From an uncultured Georgenia sp. (GTDB lineage Bacteria; Actinomycetota; Actinomycetes; Actinomycetales; Actinomycetaceae), in the NCBI RefSeq assembly GCF_937958535.1, contig NZ_CALGNQ010000120.1:1-26448 (forward strand): DNA of 26,448 nt. The letters are read 5' to 3'. A program made the translations under genes and the position numbers. Every line of letters begins with the position of its first letter. The stretch's first letter is position 1. Shown here in pieces: positions 13,701 to 22,348 of the stretch. The notes beneath the pieces were generated by a model. That model was given only the letters and a program-made list of their open reading frames with translations. It was not told the DNA's origin and ran no database searches.

Positions 13701-15299
13701 GTGAGTGCCCAGCCAGCCGCCGTCATCGTCCTCGCCGCCGGTGAGGGCACCCGGATGAAGTCCCGGACCCCCAAGGTCCTCCATCGCATCGCCGGTCGCA
13801 GCCTGCTCGGCTTCGCGCTGCGCGCGGGCGCCGAGCTGGAGCCGCGGCGCCTCGCCGTGGTCGTCCGGCACGGGCGCGACGCCGTCGCGGCGCACGCCGA
13901 GGAGGAGCTGCCGGGCGTGCTCGTCGTCGACCAGGACGCGATCCCCGGCACCGGCCGGGCCGTCCAGTGCGCCCTCGGCGTGCTCGACGCCAAGGAGGAG
14001 GCCGGTGCGGCGCTCCTCTCCGGCGCCGTCGGCTCGGCGACCGGCCGCAAGATCGAGGGCGCCGTCGTCGTCACCGCCGGCGACGTGCCCCTGCTCGACT
14101 CCGCGACGCTGCGCGAGCTCGTTGCCGCCCACGAGGCGGACGGCAACGCGGTGACCCTCCTCAGCACCCGGATGGAGGACCCGTACGGCTACGGGCGCGT
14201 GGTGCGCGACGAGAACGGTGATGTCGTCGCCGTCGTCGAGGAGAAGGACGCCACCGATGAGCAGCGCGCCATCGACGAGATCAACGCCGCCGTGTACGTC
14301 TTCGACGCCGCGGTGCTGCGCGAGGCGCTGGCCCAGGTGGACGACGCCAACGCCCAGGGGGAGGTCTACCTCACCGATGTCGTCGCGCTCGCCCACCGCG
14401 CGGGCAAGCGGGTGCGCGCCCTCCTCGTGGAGGACCCGTGGCTCGTCACCGGCGTCAACGACCGCGCCCAGCTCGCCGCGGTCGGTGCCGAGCTCAACCG
14501 CCGGATCGTCACCGAGTGGATGCGTGAGGGCGTCACCGTCGTCGACCCGGCATCGACGTGGATCGACCTCGACGTGCGCCTCGGCCGGGACGTCACCATC
14601 CACCCGGGCACCCAGCTGCACGGCTCCACGACCGTCGGCGACGGCGCGGAGATCGGCCCGGACACCACGCTGCGCGACGTCGTCGTCGGCGAGGAGGCCA
14701 CGGTCGTGCGCACCCACGGGTTCAGCGCCCGGATCGGGGCGCGGGCCACCGTCGGGCCGTTCGCCTACCTGCGCCAGGACACCGTGCTCGGGGACGAGGG
14801 CAAGATCGGCACCTTCGTCGAGACCAAGGACGCCCAGATCGGCACCGGCTCGAAGATCCCGCACCTGTCCTACGTCGGGGACGCCGAGATCGGCGACGAC
14901 ACGAACATCGGCGCCGCCTCCGTCTTCGTCAACTACGACGGCGTGCGCAAGCACCGTTCGAAGGTCGGCCACGGGGCGCGGACCGGCTCGGACAACATGT
15001 TCGTCGCACCGGTCACCGTTGGGGACGGCGCCTACACCGGCGCGGGCACCGTCCTCCTCAAGGACGTGCCGCCCGGTGCGCTCGCGATCAACACCACCAC
15101 CCAGCGGAACATCGAGGGCTGGGTGCTGCGGCGCCGCCCCGGCACACCGTCGGCCGAGGCGGCGCGCAAGGCGCTGGAGGCCAGTGCCGAGAGCGAGCTC
15201 TCCCCACAGGCTCGGGCCGAGTTGGCCCGTGGTAACCACGGCGCCCCGCGCGACGGCGGCGTCACCACCGACACGACCGGGAGCAGCACCGAGCGATGA
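13701..15299 (+). CDS. glmU: Bifunctional UDP-GlcNAc pyrophosphorylase / GlcN-1-P acetyltransferase
   Basis: GlmU makes UDP-N-acetylglucosamine, the precursor of peptidoglycan and mycothiol. The C-terminal domain acetylates glucosamine-1-phosphate and the N-terminal domain uridylates the product. The uridyltransferase signature LAAGEGTRMKSRTPK is at residues 11-25, and AGDVPLLD supplies the metal-binding Asp. The C-terminal half is a left-handed beta helix of hexapeptide repeats (from about 270), with catalytic and substrate segments YLRQDT, ETKDAQIG, HLSYVGD and NYDGVRKHRSKVG. At 532 aa it is longer than the 456-aa E. coli enzyme because of an insertion near ALLSGAVGSATGRK and a ~50-aa tail after GWVLRRRPG, an extension typical of actinobacterial GlmU. 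The GTG at 13701 directly precedes the conserved N-terminus. Its stop overlaps the prs ATG. Confidence 0.97.
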   Translation: MSAQPAAVIVLAAGEGTRMKSRTPKVLHRIAGRSLLGFALRAGAELEPRRLAVVVRHGRDAVAAHAEEELPGVLVVDQDAIPGTGRAVQCALGVLDAKEEAGAALLSGAVGSATGRKIEGAVVVTAGDVPLLDSATLRELVAAHEADGNAVTLLSTRMEDPYGYGRVVRDENGDVVAVVEEKDATDEQRAIDEINAAVYVFDAAVLREALAQVDDANAQGEVYLTDVVALAHRAGKRVRALLVEDPWLVTGVNDRAQLAAVGAELNRRIVTEWMREGVTVVDPASTWIDLDVRLGRDVTIHPGTQLHGSTTVGDGAEIGPDTTLRDVVVGEEATVVRTHGFSARIGARATVGPFAYLRQDTVLGDEGKIGTFVETKDAQIGTGSKIPHLSYVGDAEIGDDTNIGAASVFVNYDGVRKHRSKVGHGARTGSDNMFVAPVTVGDGAYTGAGTVLLKDVPPGALAINTTTQRNIEGWVLRRRPGTPSAEAARKALEASAESELSPQARAELARGNHGAPRDGGVTTDTTGSSTER

Positions 15300-16276
15300 C
15301 TGGCATCACCTCAAGCGGCGAGAAGCGACTCGTCCTCGTGTCCGGACGAGCCCACCCCGCGCTCGCCCGCGACGTCGCCCAGGAGCTCGGCACCGAGCTC
15401 GTGCCCACGACGGCCTACGACTTCGCCAACGGTGAGATCTACGTCCGGTTCGAGGAGAGTGTGCGCGGCTGCGACGCGTTCGTCCTCCAGTCGCACACCA
15501 CGCCGATCAACCAGTGGCTCATGGAGCAGCTGCTCATGGTCGACGCCCTCAAGCGGGCCTCGGCCAAGCGGATCACGGTGGTCGCGCCCTTCTACCCCTA
15601 CGCCCGGCAGGACAAGAAGCACCGGGGCCGCGAGCCGATCTCCGCCCGCTTCATCGCCGACATGTTCCACACCGCCGGCGCCGACCGGCTCATGTCGATC
15701 GACCTCCACGCCGCCCAGGTCCAGGGCTTCTTCGACGGCCCGGTCGACCACCTGTGGGCGATGCCGATCCTCACCGACTACGTCCGCACCCGCGTGGACA
15801 CGAGCAACGTCACGGTCGTCTCGCCCGACGCCGGCCGCATCCGCGTGGCGGAGATGTGGGCGGAGAAGCTCGGCGGCGGACCGCTCGCCTTCATCCACAA
15901 GACCCGGGACATCACCCGCCCGAACCAGGCGGTGGCCAACCGGGTGGTCGGTGAGGTCGAGGGTCGCGACTGCGTCCTCGTCGACGACCTCATCGACACC
16001 GGTGGCACGATCGCCGAGGCGGTCAAGGTGCTCCGCGAGGCCGGCGCCCGCGACGTCATCGTGGCGGCCACGCACGGAGTGCTCTCCGACCCGGCCGCGC
16101 AGCGGCTCAGCGAGTGCGGCGCGCGCGAGGTCGTCATCACCGACACCCTGCCGATCCCCGCCGACAAGCAGTTCGCCCAGCTCACCGTGCTCCCGATCGC
16201 CCCGCTCCTGGCGCGCGCGATCCGGGAGGTCTTCGAGGACGGCTCGGTCACCAGCCTCTTCGACGGCGCCTCCTGA
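15296..16276 (+). CDS. prs: Ribose-phosphate pyrophosphokinase (PRPP synthetase)
   Basis: Prs transfers pyrophosphate from ATP to ribose-5-phosphate, producing PRPP for purine, pyrimidine, His, Trp and NAD synthesis and, in actinobacteria, decaprenyl-phosphoryl-arabinose-type pathways where present. The 326-aa protein is of normal length. Motifs include FANGEIYVRF near the N-terminus, APFYPYARQDKKHRGREPIS (flexible catalytic loop and ATP contacts), the metal-binding signature SIDLHAAQVQGFF, and the PRPP-binding loop CVLVDDLIDTGGTI (from ~224). It is joined to glmU by an ATGA overlap, an order found throughout actinobacteria, so UDP-GlcNAc and PRPP supply are probably coexpressed. Confidence 0.98.
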   Translation: MTGITSSGEKRLVLVSGRAHPALARDVAQELGTELVPTTAYDFANGEIYVRFEESVRGCDAFVLQSHTTPINQWLMEQLLMVDALKRASAKRITVVAPFYPYARQDKKHRGREPISARFIADMFHTAGADRLMSIDLHAAQVQGFFDGPVDHLWAMPILTDYVRTRVDTSNVTVVSPDAGRIRVAEMWAEKLGGGPLAFIHKTRDITRPNQAVANRVVGEVEGRDCVLVDDLIDTGGTIAEAVKVLREAGARDVIVAATHGVLSDPAAQRLSECGAREVVITDTLPIPADKQFAQLTVLPIAPLLARAIREVFEDGSVTSLFDGAS

Positions 16277-16292
16277 CCCCACCGTGGTGACC

Positions 16293-16312
16293 CCGGCGGT
16301 CCGGACCGCCGG
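16293..16312 (+). terminator. 20-bp palindrome after prs, probable terminator
   Basis: CCGGCGGTCCGGACCGCCGG is a perfect 20-bp palindrome 16 bases after the prs stop, able to form an 8-bp GC stem with a 4-nt loop. There is no U-tract. It most likely ends the glmU-prs transcript, but a protein-binding role is not excluded. Confidence 0.6.
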
Positions 16313-16395
16313 CGACCTGGCCCGCACCCGGCCGTCGGCATCCGGGGCCGGGCGCCCGTGAGGGGGTGCTCTCGCGGGGGCGCGCCGGAGTCGGG

Positions 16396-16531
16396 TATCA
16401 TCGACCGGTTGCCTCGGCGAGGGAGACCGGATCGAACGGCTCCGTGATCGACGCGGTGGCGCCGGTGGGCGCCCGCGTGTCGTCCCGCCCAGGCGCTGCC
16501 GCTTAGCCCGACGCCAACACAGGAGATCCCC
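16396..16531 (+). promoter_or_regulatory. rplY promoter and structured 5' leader
   Basis: TATCAT (16396-16401) is a good -10, giving a leader of ~124 nt. The leader contains CCTC-GGC-GAGG, an ACGG/CCGT stem bounded by GATC repeats, and a GGCGCC-GGTG-GGCGCC hairpin. The ribosome site AGGAGA (16521-16526) stands 5 bases from the GTG. Autogenous r-protein leaders are known, including for L25 in gammaproteobacteria, but homology to those is not claimed. Confidence 0.45.
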
Positions 16532-17176
16532 GTGGCCGAGACGCCCGACACGCCCACCCTCACCGCCCAGGTCCGTACCGAGTTCGGCAAGGGTGCCGCC
16601 CGTCGCACCCGCCGCGCGAACCAGATCCCCGCGGTCCTCTACGGCCACGGTGAGGCGCCGAAGCACCTCGCCGTGCCGTCCCACGACACGTTCCTCGTCC
16701 TCAAGGACAACCCGAACGCGGTCATCACCCTCGACGTCGAGGGCGAGCAGCAGATGGCCCTGACCAAGCACATCCAGCGTGACCCGGTCCGCCGCACCAT
16801 CGAGCACGTCGACTTCGTCATCGTCCGCGCCGGCGAGAAGGTCACCGTCGACGTCCCGGTCCACGTCGTCGGCGAGTCCGCGCCCGGCACGATCCACCAG
16901 ATCGAGATCATGACGCTGACCGTCACGGTCCCGGCCACCCGCATCCCGGAGACCATCAACATCGACATCGAGGGCCTCGAGGACGGCACGGTCGTGCGCG
17001 TGCGCGACATCCCGCGCCCGGAGGACGCCACCATCGAGGACGACCCGGAGCACGAGGTCGTCGTCATCTCCACCCCGCGGGTCTCGGCCGACGACCTGGC
17101 CGCGGACGAGGCCTCCGCCGAGGCGGGTGCCGCCGCTGGTGCCGAGGGTGGCGCCCCGGAGTCCACCGAGGGCTGA
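16532..17176 (+). CDS. rplY: 50S ribosomal protein L25 / general stress protein Ctc
   Basis: A 214-aa 5S rRNA-binding protein of the L25/TL5/CTC family. The N-terminal L25 domain (about 1-95) shows RTEFGKGAARRTRRANQIPAVLYG in parts and HIQRDPVRRTIEHVDFV. The C-terminal CTC/TL5 beta domain (about 100-188) includes VDVPVHVVGESAP and PRPEDATIEDDPEHEVV. An Ala/Glu/Gly-rich tail ends the protein. This is the long two-domain form, unlike the ~94-aa E. coli L25. The GTG start follows a strong AGGAGA. In Bacillus the homologue is a general stress protein. The rplY-pth order here is conserved in actinobacteria, both acting on ribosome function. Confidence 0.96.
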   Translation: MAETPDTPTLTAQVRTEFGKGAARRTRRANQIPAVLYGHGEAPKHLAVPSHDTFLVLKDNPNAVITLDVEGEQQMALTKHIQRDPVRRTIEHVDFVIVRAGEKVTVDVPVHVVGESAPGTIHQIEIMTLTVTVPATRIPETINIDIEGLEDGTVVRVRDIPRPEDATIEDDPEHEVVVISTPRVSADDLAADEASAEAGAAAGAEGGAPESTEG

Positions 17177-17184
17177 GACTCCCC

Positions 17185-17227
17185 GCCCACGCCGCGTCGT
17201 CGCCCGTGAGCGCGACGCGGCGTGGGC
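17185..17227 (+). terminator. 15-bp perfect hairpin between rplY and pth
   Basis: The arms 17185-17199 (GCCCACGCCGCGTCG) and 17213-17227 (exact complement) form a perfect 15-bp stem with a 13-nt loop that can extend by CGC/GCG pairing. The 3' arm ends 13 bases before the pth ribosome site. It looks like an intrinsic terminator or attenuator that would reduce rplY readthrough into pth; no U-tract is present. Confidence 0.75.
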
Positions 17228-17251
17228 ACACGCGTTCCTGAGGAAGAGGTC

Positions 17252-17845
17252 ATGAGCGACACCTGGCTCGTCGTCGGGCTCGGCAACCCGGGGCCGAAGT
17301 ACGCCGGCAACCGCCACAACGTCGGCCGGATGGTCGTCGACACCCTGGCCCGTCGCGCCGGTGTCACGCTGACGAGCCACAAGGCCCGTGCCCACGTGGC
17401 CGACGCCCGGCTCGGTGTGCTGCCCGGTGGTGCGCCCGGGCCGAAGGTCGTCCTCGCCATCCCCGGGACGTACATGAACCTGTCCGGCGGGCCGGTGAGC
17501 GCGCTGCTGCGCTTCTACGACATCCCCGCCGAGCGGCTGCTCGTCGTCCACGACGAGCTCGACCTGCCGCCCAACACGCTGCGGCTCAAGCGTGGCGGGG
17601 GAGAGGGCGGCCACAACGGGCTGCGGTCGATCTCCGCCGCGATCGGCACCCGCGACTACGTGCGGCTCCGTGTCGGCATCGGCCGTCCCCCCGGTCGGAT
17701 GGACGCCGCCGACTACGTGCTGCGCGACTTCGCCCCCTCCGAGCGCGCCGACGTCCTCGTCACCCTGGAACAGGCGGCCGACGCCGTCGAGGATGTCGTC
17801 ACCAAGGGGCTGGAGAAGGCGCAGCACCAGCTGCACACGGTCTGA
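17252..17845 (+). CDS. pth: Peptidyl-tRNA hydrolase
   Basis: Pth cleaves the ester bond of peptidyl-tRNAs that drop off the ribosome, recycling tRNA; it is essential in most bacteria. The 197-aa protein is standard length, with GLGNPGPKYAGNRHNVG containing catalytic His22, Asn76 in TYMNLSGG, Asp101 in VVHDELDLP and Asn122 in GGHNGLRS. The C-terminal lid helix lies near YVLRDFAPSERADV. I choose the ATG at 17252, behind AGGAAGAGG, over a GTG at 17222 that lies within the terminator hairpin. It is convergent with the yciO-type gene 117 bp away. Confidence 0.97.
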   Translation: MSDTWLVVGLGNPGPKYAGNRHNVGRMVVDTLARRAGVTLTSHKARAHVADARLGVLPGGAPGPKVVLAIPGTYMNLSGGPVSALLRFYDIPAERLLVVHDELDLPPNTLRLKRGGGEGGHNGLRSISAAIGTRDYVRLRVGIGRPPGRMDAADYVLRDFAPSERADVLVTLEQAADAVEDVVTKGLEKAQHQLHTV

Positions 17846-17879
17846 CGGTGACTCGGCCGCCCACCGCACCCGCACCGCG

Positions 17880-17917
17880 CCCGAGCTGACGGCACCGGGC
17901 CGGCCCGGGCTGACGGC
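17880..17917. repeat. Short direct repeat and palindrome in the pth/yciO convergent gap
   Basis: Two 14-bp copies, CCCGAGCTGACGGC (17880-17893) and CCCGGGCTGACGGC (17904-17917), differ at one base with a 24-bp period. Between them lies the palindrome CCGGGCCGGCCCGG (17895-17908). The location between convergent genes suggests a bidirectional termination region. Confidence 0.4.
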
Positions 17918-17962
17918 GGCCTCGGCGGCGCCCGCGCCGGCCGCCCCGGACCGGCCCGTCCC

Positions 17963-18583
17963 TCACCCGAAGCGGGACGTGTCGCCCGCCCCCTCGCGCA
18001 CCACCTCGGGTGCACCGGACGTGAGGTCGACGACGGTGGTCGGCTCGACCGAGGCCACCGGCGCCTCGACGACGACGTCGACCAGGTGACCGACCTCGTC
18101 GTCGACGACCCACCCCTCCGACATCGGCTCCTCCGTGCCGGGGAGGATGAGGGTGGAGGTGAGCATCGGCTCGCCCAGCTCGGCGAGGATCGCCAGCGCG
18201 ACGCGGTGGTCGGGCACGCGCACCCCGACGGTGAGCTTGCGCGGCTGGAGCATCATCCGCGGAACGTCCTTCGTGCCCTTGACGATGAACGTGTACGGGC
18301 CGGGCGTCAGCGACTTCACCAGCCGGAACGCGGCATTGTCGAGGATGACGAAGCTGCCCGCCTGCGCCAGCGTCGCGCACATGAGCGTGAAGTGGTGCTT
18401 GTCGTCGAGCCGCCGGATCGCCCGGATCCGGTCGATCGCGTCCTTGCTGCCCAGCCGCGCCCCGAGCGCGTACCCGGAGTCGGTGGGGTAGGCGATGAGC
18501 CCGCCGTCGCGCAGGACGTCGACGACCTGCGACAGCCGCCGGGGCTGCGGGTCCTGAGGATGGAGCTCTACATACCGGGCCAT
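17963..18583 (-). CDS. yciO: YciO-type member of the TsaC/Sua5 (YrdC-domain) family
   Basis: A 206-aa YrdC-fold protein. Close resemblance to E. coli YciO is visible along its length: GGLIAYPTDSGYALG (28-41), RIRAIRRL, HHFTLMC (63-69), NAAFRLVKSLTPGPYTFIVKGTKDVPR, VGVRVPDH, and the C-terminal PTTVVDLTSGAPEVVREGAGD. TsaC and Sua5 make threonylcarbamoyl-AMP for the universal t6A37 tRNA modification. The YciO branch differs around the SxN nucleotide motif: here the corresponding stretch reads LTSTLILPG (141-149) rather than a SAN-type sequence. The true TsaC is expected elsewhere in the genome, and the biochemical role of this paralogue is uncertain. The ATG at 18583 has no clear ribosome site. 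It is convergent with pth and divergent from mfd. Confidence 0.88.
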   Translation of the reverse strand: MARYVELHPQDPQPRRLSQVVDVLRDGGLIAYPTDSGYALGARLGSKDAIDRIRAIRRLDDKHHFTLMCATLAQAGSFVILDNAAFRLVKSLTPGPYTFIVKGTKDVPRMMLQPRKLTVGVRVPDHRVALAILAELGEPMLTSTLILPGTEEPMSEGWVVDDEVGHLVDVVVEAPVASVEPTTVVDLTSGAPEVVREGAGDTSRFG

Positions 18584-18655
18584 CCGGTCAGTGTGCCGCA
18601 GCCCACAGCGCTCGTCAGCCCGGAGCCGCCCGCGCGGCGCCCCGGCGGTGCGCCG

Positions 18656-18661
18656 TAGAAT
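18656..18661 (+). promoter_or_regulatory. -10 box of mfd
   Basis: TAGAAT fits TAnnnT and would start transcription near 18668, ~60 nt before the mfd ATG. No -35 consensus is evident. It lies in the 143-bp divergent gap with the yciO-type gene. Confidence 0.45.
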
Positions 18662-18726
18662 CGCGTGGTCCCCGCCCCTGCCTGCAGGACGCGGGGCGCT
18701 TGTGCTGCCCAGCTGCCCCAGGACTC

Positions 18727-21700
18727 ATGCGACTCACCGGACTCATCCCGCCGCTCCTCGCCGACCCCGCCTTCGCCCAGGCCGTCTCCGCCGCCGCGCA
18801 CGGCGGCGAGCGCACGGTGAGCGTCCCGCTCGGGGTGCGCGCCGCCCTCGTCTCGGCGATCACCAGCCCCGACTTCGGCGGGGGCGCGCGTCCCGTCGTG
18901 GTCGTCACCGCGACCGGTCGGGAGGCCGACGACGCCGCTGCCGCGCTGCGCAACTTCCTGCCCGAGGACGACGTCGCGGTGCTGCCGGCGTGGGAGACGC
19001 TCCCGCACGAGCGGCTCTCCCCGCGCAGCGACACGGTGGCCCGGCGGATCGCCGTCTTCCGGCGGCTCGCGCACCCCGGCAAGGACGGACGCGCCGGCGC
19101 GGTCCGGGTGCTCGTCATGCCGGTGCGGGCACTGCTCCAGCCGGTCATCAGCGGCCTGGGCGAGCTCGAGCCGGTCGAGCTCGAGGTCGGGGACGAGCGC
19201 AGCCTGGAGGACGTCGCGGCCGGGCTCGCGGCGGCGGCCTACACCCGGGTCGACATGGTCGAGGCGCGCGGCCAGTTCGCCGTCCGCGGCGGCATCCTCG
19301 ACGTCTTCCCGCCCGCCGAGGACCACCCGATGCGCATCGAGTTCTGGGGCGACACCGTCGAGGAGATCCGGTGGTTCTCCGTCGCCGACCAGCGCAGCCT
19401 CGACGTCGCCGACCGCGGGCTGTGGGCCCCGCCCGCCCGCGAGCTGCTCCTCACCGACGCCGTCCGTGAGCGCGCGAAGGCCCTCATCGAGCGGATGCCC
19501 GGCGCGGCCGACATGCTCGAACGGCTGAGCGAGGGCATCGCCGTCGAGGGCATGGAGTCCCTCGCGCCGCTCCTCGTCGACGGCATGGAGCCGGTGCTCG
19601 ACCGCGTGCCCGAGGACGCGCTCGTCCTCATGTCCGAGCCCGAGCGGATCCGCCGCCGCGCCCACGACCTCGTCGCCACCACCGAGGAGTTCCTCGCCGC
19701 GGCCTGGGCCTCGGCGGCCGCCGGTGGCCAGACCCCGCTCGAGCTGCGCTCCGCCTCGTTCCACACCCTGGAGGACACCCGCGAGCTCGCCGCCCGACGC
19801 GGCCTGGGCTGGTGGGAGCTCACCACCCTTTCCGCGGAGATGCCCGCGGCCCCGGACGCGGCCCCCGAGGCCGAGGACGACGCCCCGGAGACCTCCGCCG
19901 TCGTCGCCCGGGACGTCGAGCCCTACCGCGGTGACGTCCCGAAGGCGCTCGCCGACCTGCGCGACCTCACCCACGACCGGTGGCGGCTGCTCATCACCAC
20001 CCAGGGCCCCGGGCCCGCCCGCCGCATGGTCGAGCAGCTCACCGACGCCGACGTCCCTGCCCGACTGGTGGACGACGTCGTGGAGGAGCCGCCCGCCGGC
20101 GTCGTCCTCGTCACGACGGCGGCCGTGCCGCGCGGTTTTGTCGCCACCGACCTCAAGCTCGCCGTCGTCACCGAGACGGACATCACCGGCCGCGCCGGCA
20201 CCTCGACCCGTGACATGCGCAAGATGCCCTCGCGCCGCCGCGGCGTGGTCGACCCGCTGGCGCTCAAGGCCGGCGACTACGTCGTCCACGAGCAGCACGG
20301 CGTGGGCCGATTCATCGAGCTGGTCCAGCGCACGGTGGGCCGCGGGCCGGACGCCACCACCCGCGAGTACCTCGTCATCGAGTACGCCTCCTCCAAGCGC
20401 GGCCAGCCGGGGGACCGGCTCTTCGTGCCGACCGACGCGCTGGACCAGGTGACGAAGTACTCCGGCGGGGAGGCGCCCACCGTCAACAAGATGGGCGGGG
20501 CCGACTGGGCCAGGACGAAGAGCCGGGCGCGCAAGGCGGTCAAGGAGATCGCCGCCGAGCTCGTCCGGCTGTACGCGGCCCGCGCCTCGACCAAGGGGCA
20601 CGCCTTCTCCCCCGACACCCCGTGGCAGCGCGAGCTGGAGGACGCCTTCCCGTACGTCGAGACCCCCGACCAGCTCGTCACCATCGAGGAGGTCAAGGCG
20701 GACATGGAGCGCGAGATGCCCATGGACCGCCTGCTCTCCGGGGACGTCGGCTACGGCAAGACGGAGATCGCCGTCCGCGCCGCGTTCAAGGCCGTCCAGG
20801 ACGGCAAGCAGGTGGCCGTGCTGGTCCCGACGACGCTGCTCGTCCAGCAGCACTACGACACCTTCTCCGAGCGGTACGCCGGCTTCCCGGTCGAGGTGCG
20901 GGCGCTGTCCCGCTTCCAGAGCGACGCCGAGGCCACCGAGGTCAAGGAGGGGCTGCGCTCCGGGAAGGTCGACGTCGTCATCGGCACCCACCGGCTGCTC
21001 ACCGGCGAGGTCCGCTTCAAGGACCTCGGTCTGGTCATCATCGACGAGGAGCAGCGCTTCGGTGTGGAGCACAAGGAGACCCTCAAGCAGCTGCGCACCA
21101 ACGTCGACGTCCTGGCGATGAGCGCGACCCCGATCCCGCGCACACTGGAGATGGCGATCACCGGCATCCGGGAGATGTCCACCCTCGCCACCCCGCCGGA
21201 GGAGCGGCACCCGATCCTCACCTACGTCGGCCCGTACGAGGAGAAGCAGGTGGCCGCCGCGGTGCGCCGCGAGCTGCTCCGCGAGGGGCAGGTCTTCTAC
21301 GTCCACAACCGGGTCTCCTCGATCAACCGCGCCGCCTCCAAGCTCGCCGAGCTCGTGCCCGAGGCGCGGGTCGCCGTCGCGCACGGGCAGATGGGTGAGC
21401 ACCAGCTGGAGCGGGTGATCCAGGACTTCTGGAACAAGGAGTACGACGTCCTCGTCTGCACGACGATCGTCGAGACCGGCCTGGACATCTCCAACGCCAA
21501 CACCCTCATCGTCGAGCGGGCCGACGCCTTCGGCCTGTCCCAGCTGCACCAGCTGCGCGGACGGGTGGGGCGTGGCCGCGAGCGTGCCTACGCCTACTTC
21601 CTCTACCCCCCGGAGAAGCCGCTCACCGAGACCGCCCACGACCGGCTCGCCACCATCGCCTCGCACACCGAGCTCGGGGCGGGGATCCAGGTGGCGATGA

Positions 21701-22329
21701 AGGACCTGGAGATCCGCGGCGCAGGCAACCTCCTGGGAGGGGAGCAGTCCGGGCACATCGCGGGCGTGGGCTTCGACCTGTACGTGCGGATGGTCGCCGA
21801 CGCCGTCGCGGAGTTCCGGGGGGAGAAGGAGCAGGAGAAGACCGAGGTCAAGATCGAGCTGCCGGTCGACGCCCACATCCCGCACGAGTACATCGAGCAC
21901 GAGCGGCTGCGGCTGGAGGCCTACGCGAAGATCTCCGCCGCGGACGACGACGCCGCGATCGACGCGGTGCGCGCCGAGCTCGTCGACCGGTACGGGCCGA
22001 TCCCCGAGCAGGTCGAGCGCCTCTTCGCGGTGGCGGCGCTGCGCACCCGCGCCCGGGCGGTGGGGCTGACCGACATCACCGCGCAGGGCAGGTACGTGCG
22101 GTTCGCGCCGGTCGAGCTGCCCGAGTCCGCCCAGCTGCGGCTCAAGCGGCTCTACCCGGGCACGGTGCTCAAGCCGGCGATCCGCACCATCCTCGTGCCC
22201 TTCCCGCGGACGGCGAAGGTGGGCGGTAAACCGCTGCACGACGCGGCCCTGCTGGTGTGGGCGGGGGAGCTCATCGAGGCGGTGCTCAGCGGGTCGGTCG
22301 CCGCGGCCGCGCAGGTGGCGACGACGTAG
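18727..22329 (+). CDS. mfd: Transcription-repair coupling factor Mfd
   Basis: Mfd is a DNA translocase that removes RNA polymerase stalled at lesions and recruits UvrA, coupling transcription to nucleotide excision repair; it also affects mutation rates. The 1200-aa protein has the full domain series. The UvrB-homology region is in the first ~350 residues (PAWETLPHERLSPRSD, RGGILDVFPP). The CarD-like RNA polymerase-interacting domain spans about 505-590 (KAGDYVVHEQHGVGRF). The RecG-like motor has Walker A GDVGYGKTE (from ~672), the DEEQ box IIDEEQRFGV (~771-780), SATPIPRT and QLRGRVGRGRE. The C-terminal regulatory D7 domain covers about 1050-1150. The ATG at 18727 follows AGGA at a short 3-nt spacing; a TTG at 18700 is an alternative. 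An Asp/Glu/Ala-rich linker around 375-395 is a local addition. Confidence 0.98.
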   Translation: MRLTGLIPPLLADPAFAQAVSAAAHGGERTVSVPLGVRAALVSAITSPDFGGGARPVVVVTATGREADDAAAALRNFLPEDDVAVLPAWETLPHERLSPRSDTVARRIAVFRRLAHPGKDGRAGAVRVLVMPVRALLQPVISGLGELEPVELEVGDERSLEDVAAGLAAAAYTRVDMVEARGQFAVRGGILDVFPPAEDHPMRIEFWGDTVEEIRWFSVADQRSLDVADRGLWAPPARELLLTDAVRERAKALIERMPGAADMLERLSEGIAVEGMESLAPLLVDGMEPVLDRVPEDALVLMSEPERIRRRAHDLVATTEEFLAAAWASAAAGGQTPLELRSASFHTLEDTRELAARRGLGWWELTTLSAEMPAAPDAAPEAEDDAPETSAVVARDVEPYRGDVPKALADLRDLTHDRWRLLITTQGPGPARRMVEQLTDADVPARLVDDVVEEPPAGVVLVTTAAVPRGFVATDLKLAVVTETDITGRAGTSTRDMRKMPSRRRGVVDPLALKAGDYVVHEQHGVGRFIELVQRTVGRGPDATTREYLVIEYASSKRGQPGDRLFVPTDALDQVTKYSGGEAPTVNKMGGADWARTKSRARKAVKEIAAELVRLYAARASTKGHAFSPDTPWQRELEDAFPYVETPDQLVTIEEVKADMEREMPMDRLLSGDVGYGKTEIAVRAAFKAVQDGKQVAVLVPTTLLVQQHYDTFSERYAGFPVEVRALSRFQSDAEATEVKEGLRSGKVDVVIGTHRLLTGEVRFKDLGLVIIDEEQRFGVEHKETLKQLRTNVDVLAMSATPIPRTLEMAITGIREMSTLATPPEERHPILTYVGPYEEKQVAAAVRRELLREGQVFYVHNRVSSINRAASKLAELVPEARVAVAHGQMGEHQLERVIQDFWNKEYDVLVCTTIVETGLDISNANTLIVERADAFGLSQLHQLRGRVGRGRERAYAYFLYPPEKPLTETAHDRLATIASHTELGAGIQVAMKDLEIRGAGNLLGGEQSGHIAGVGFDLYVRMVADAVAEFRGEKEQEKTEVKIELPVDAHIPHEYIEHERLRLEAYAKISAADDDAAIDAVRAELVDRYGPIPEQVERLFAVAALRTRARAVGLTDITAQGRYVRFAPVELPESAQLRLKRLYPGTVLKPAIRTILVPFPRTAKVGGKPLHDAALLVWAGELIEAVLSGSVAAAAQVATT

Positions 22330-22348
22330 GCGGGCCGCCCGTCCACAA

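Noticed and set aside
15227..15241. CCGTGG-TAA-CCACGG hairpin near the glmU 3' end
   Set aside because: It is inside coding sequence just before the coupled prs start, short, and not flanked by any other signal. No separate function can be supported.
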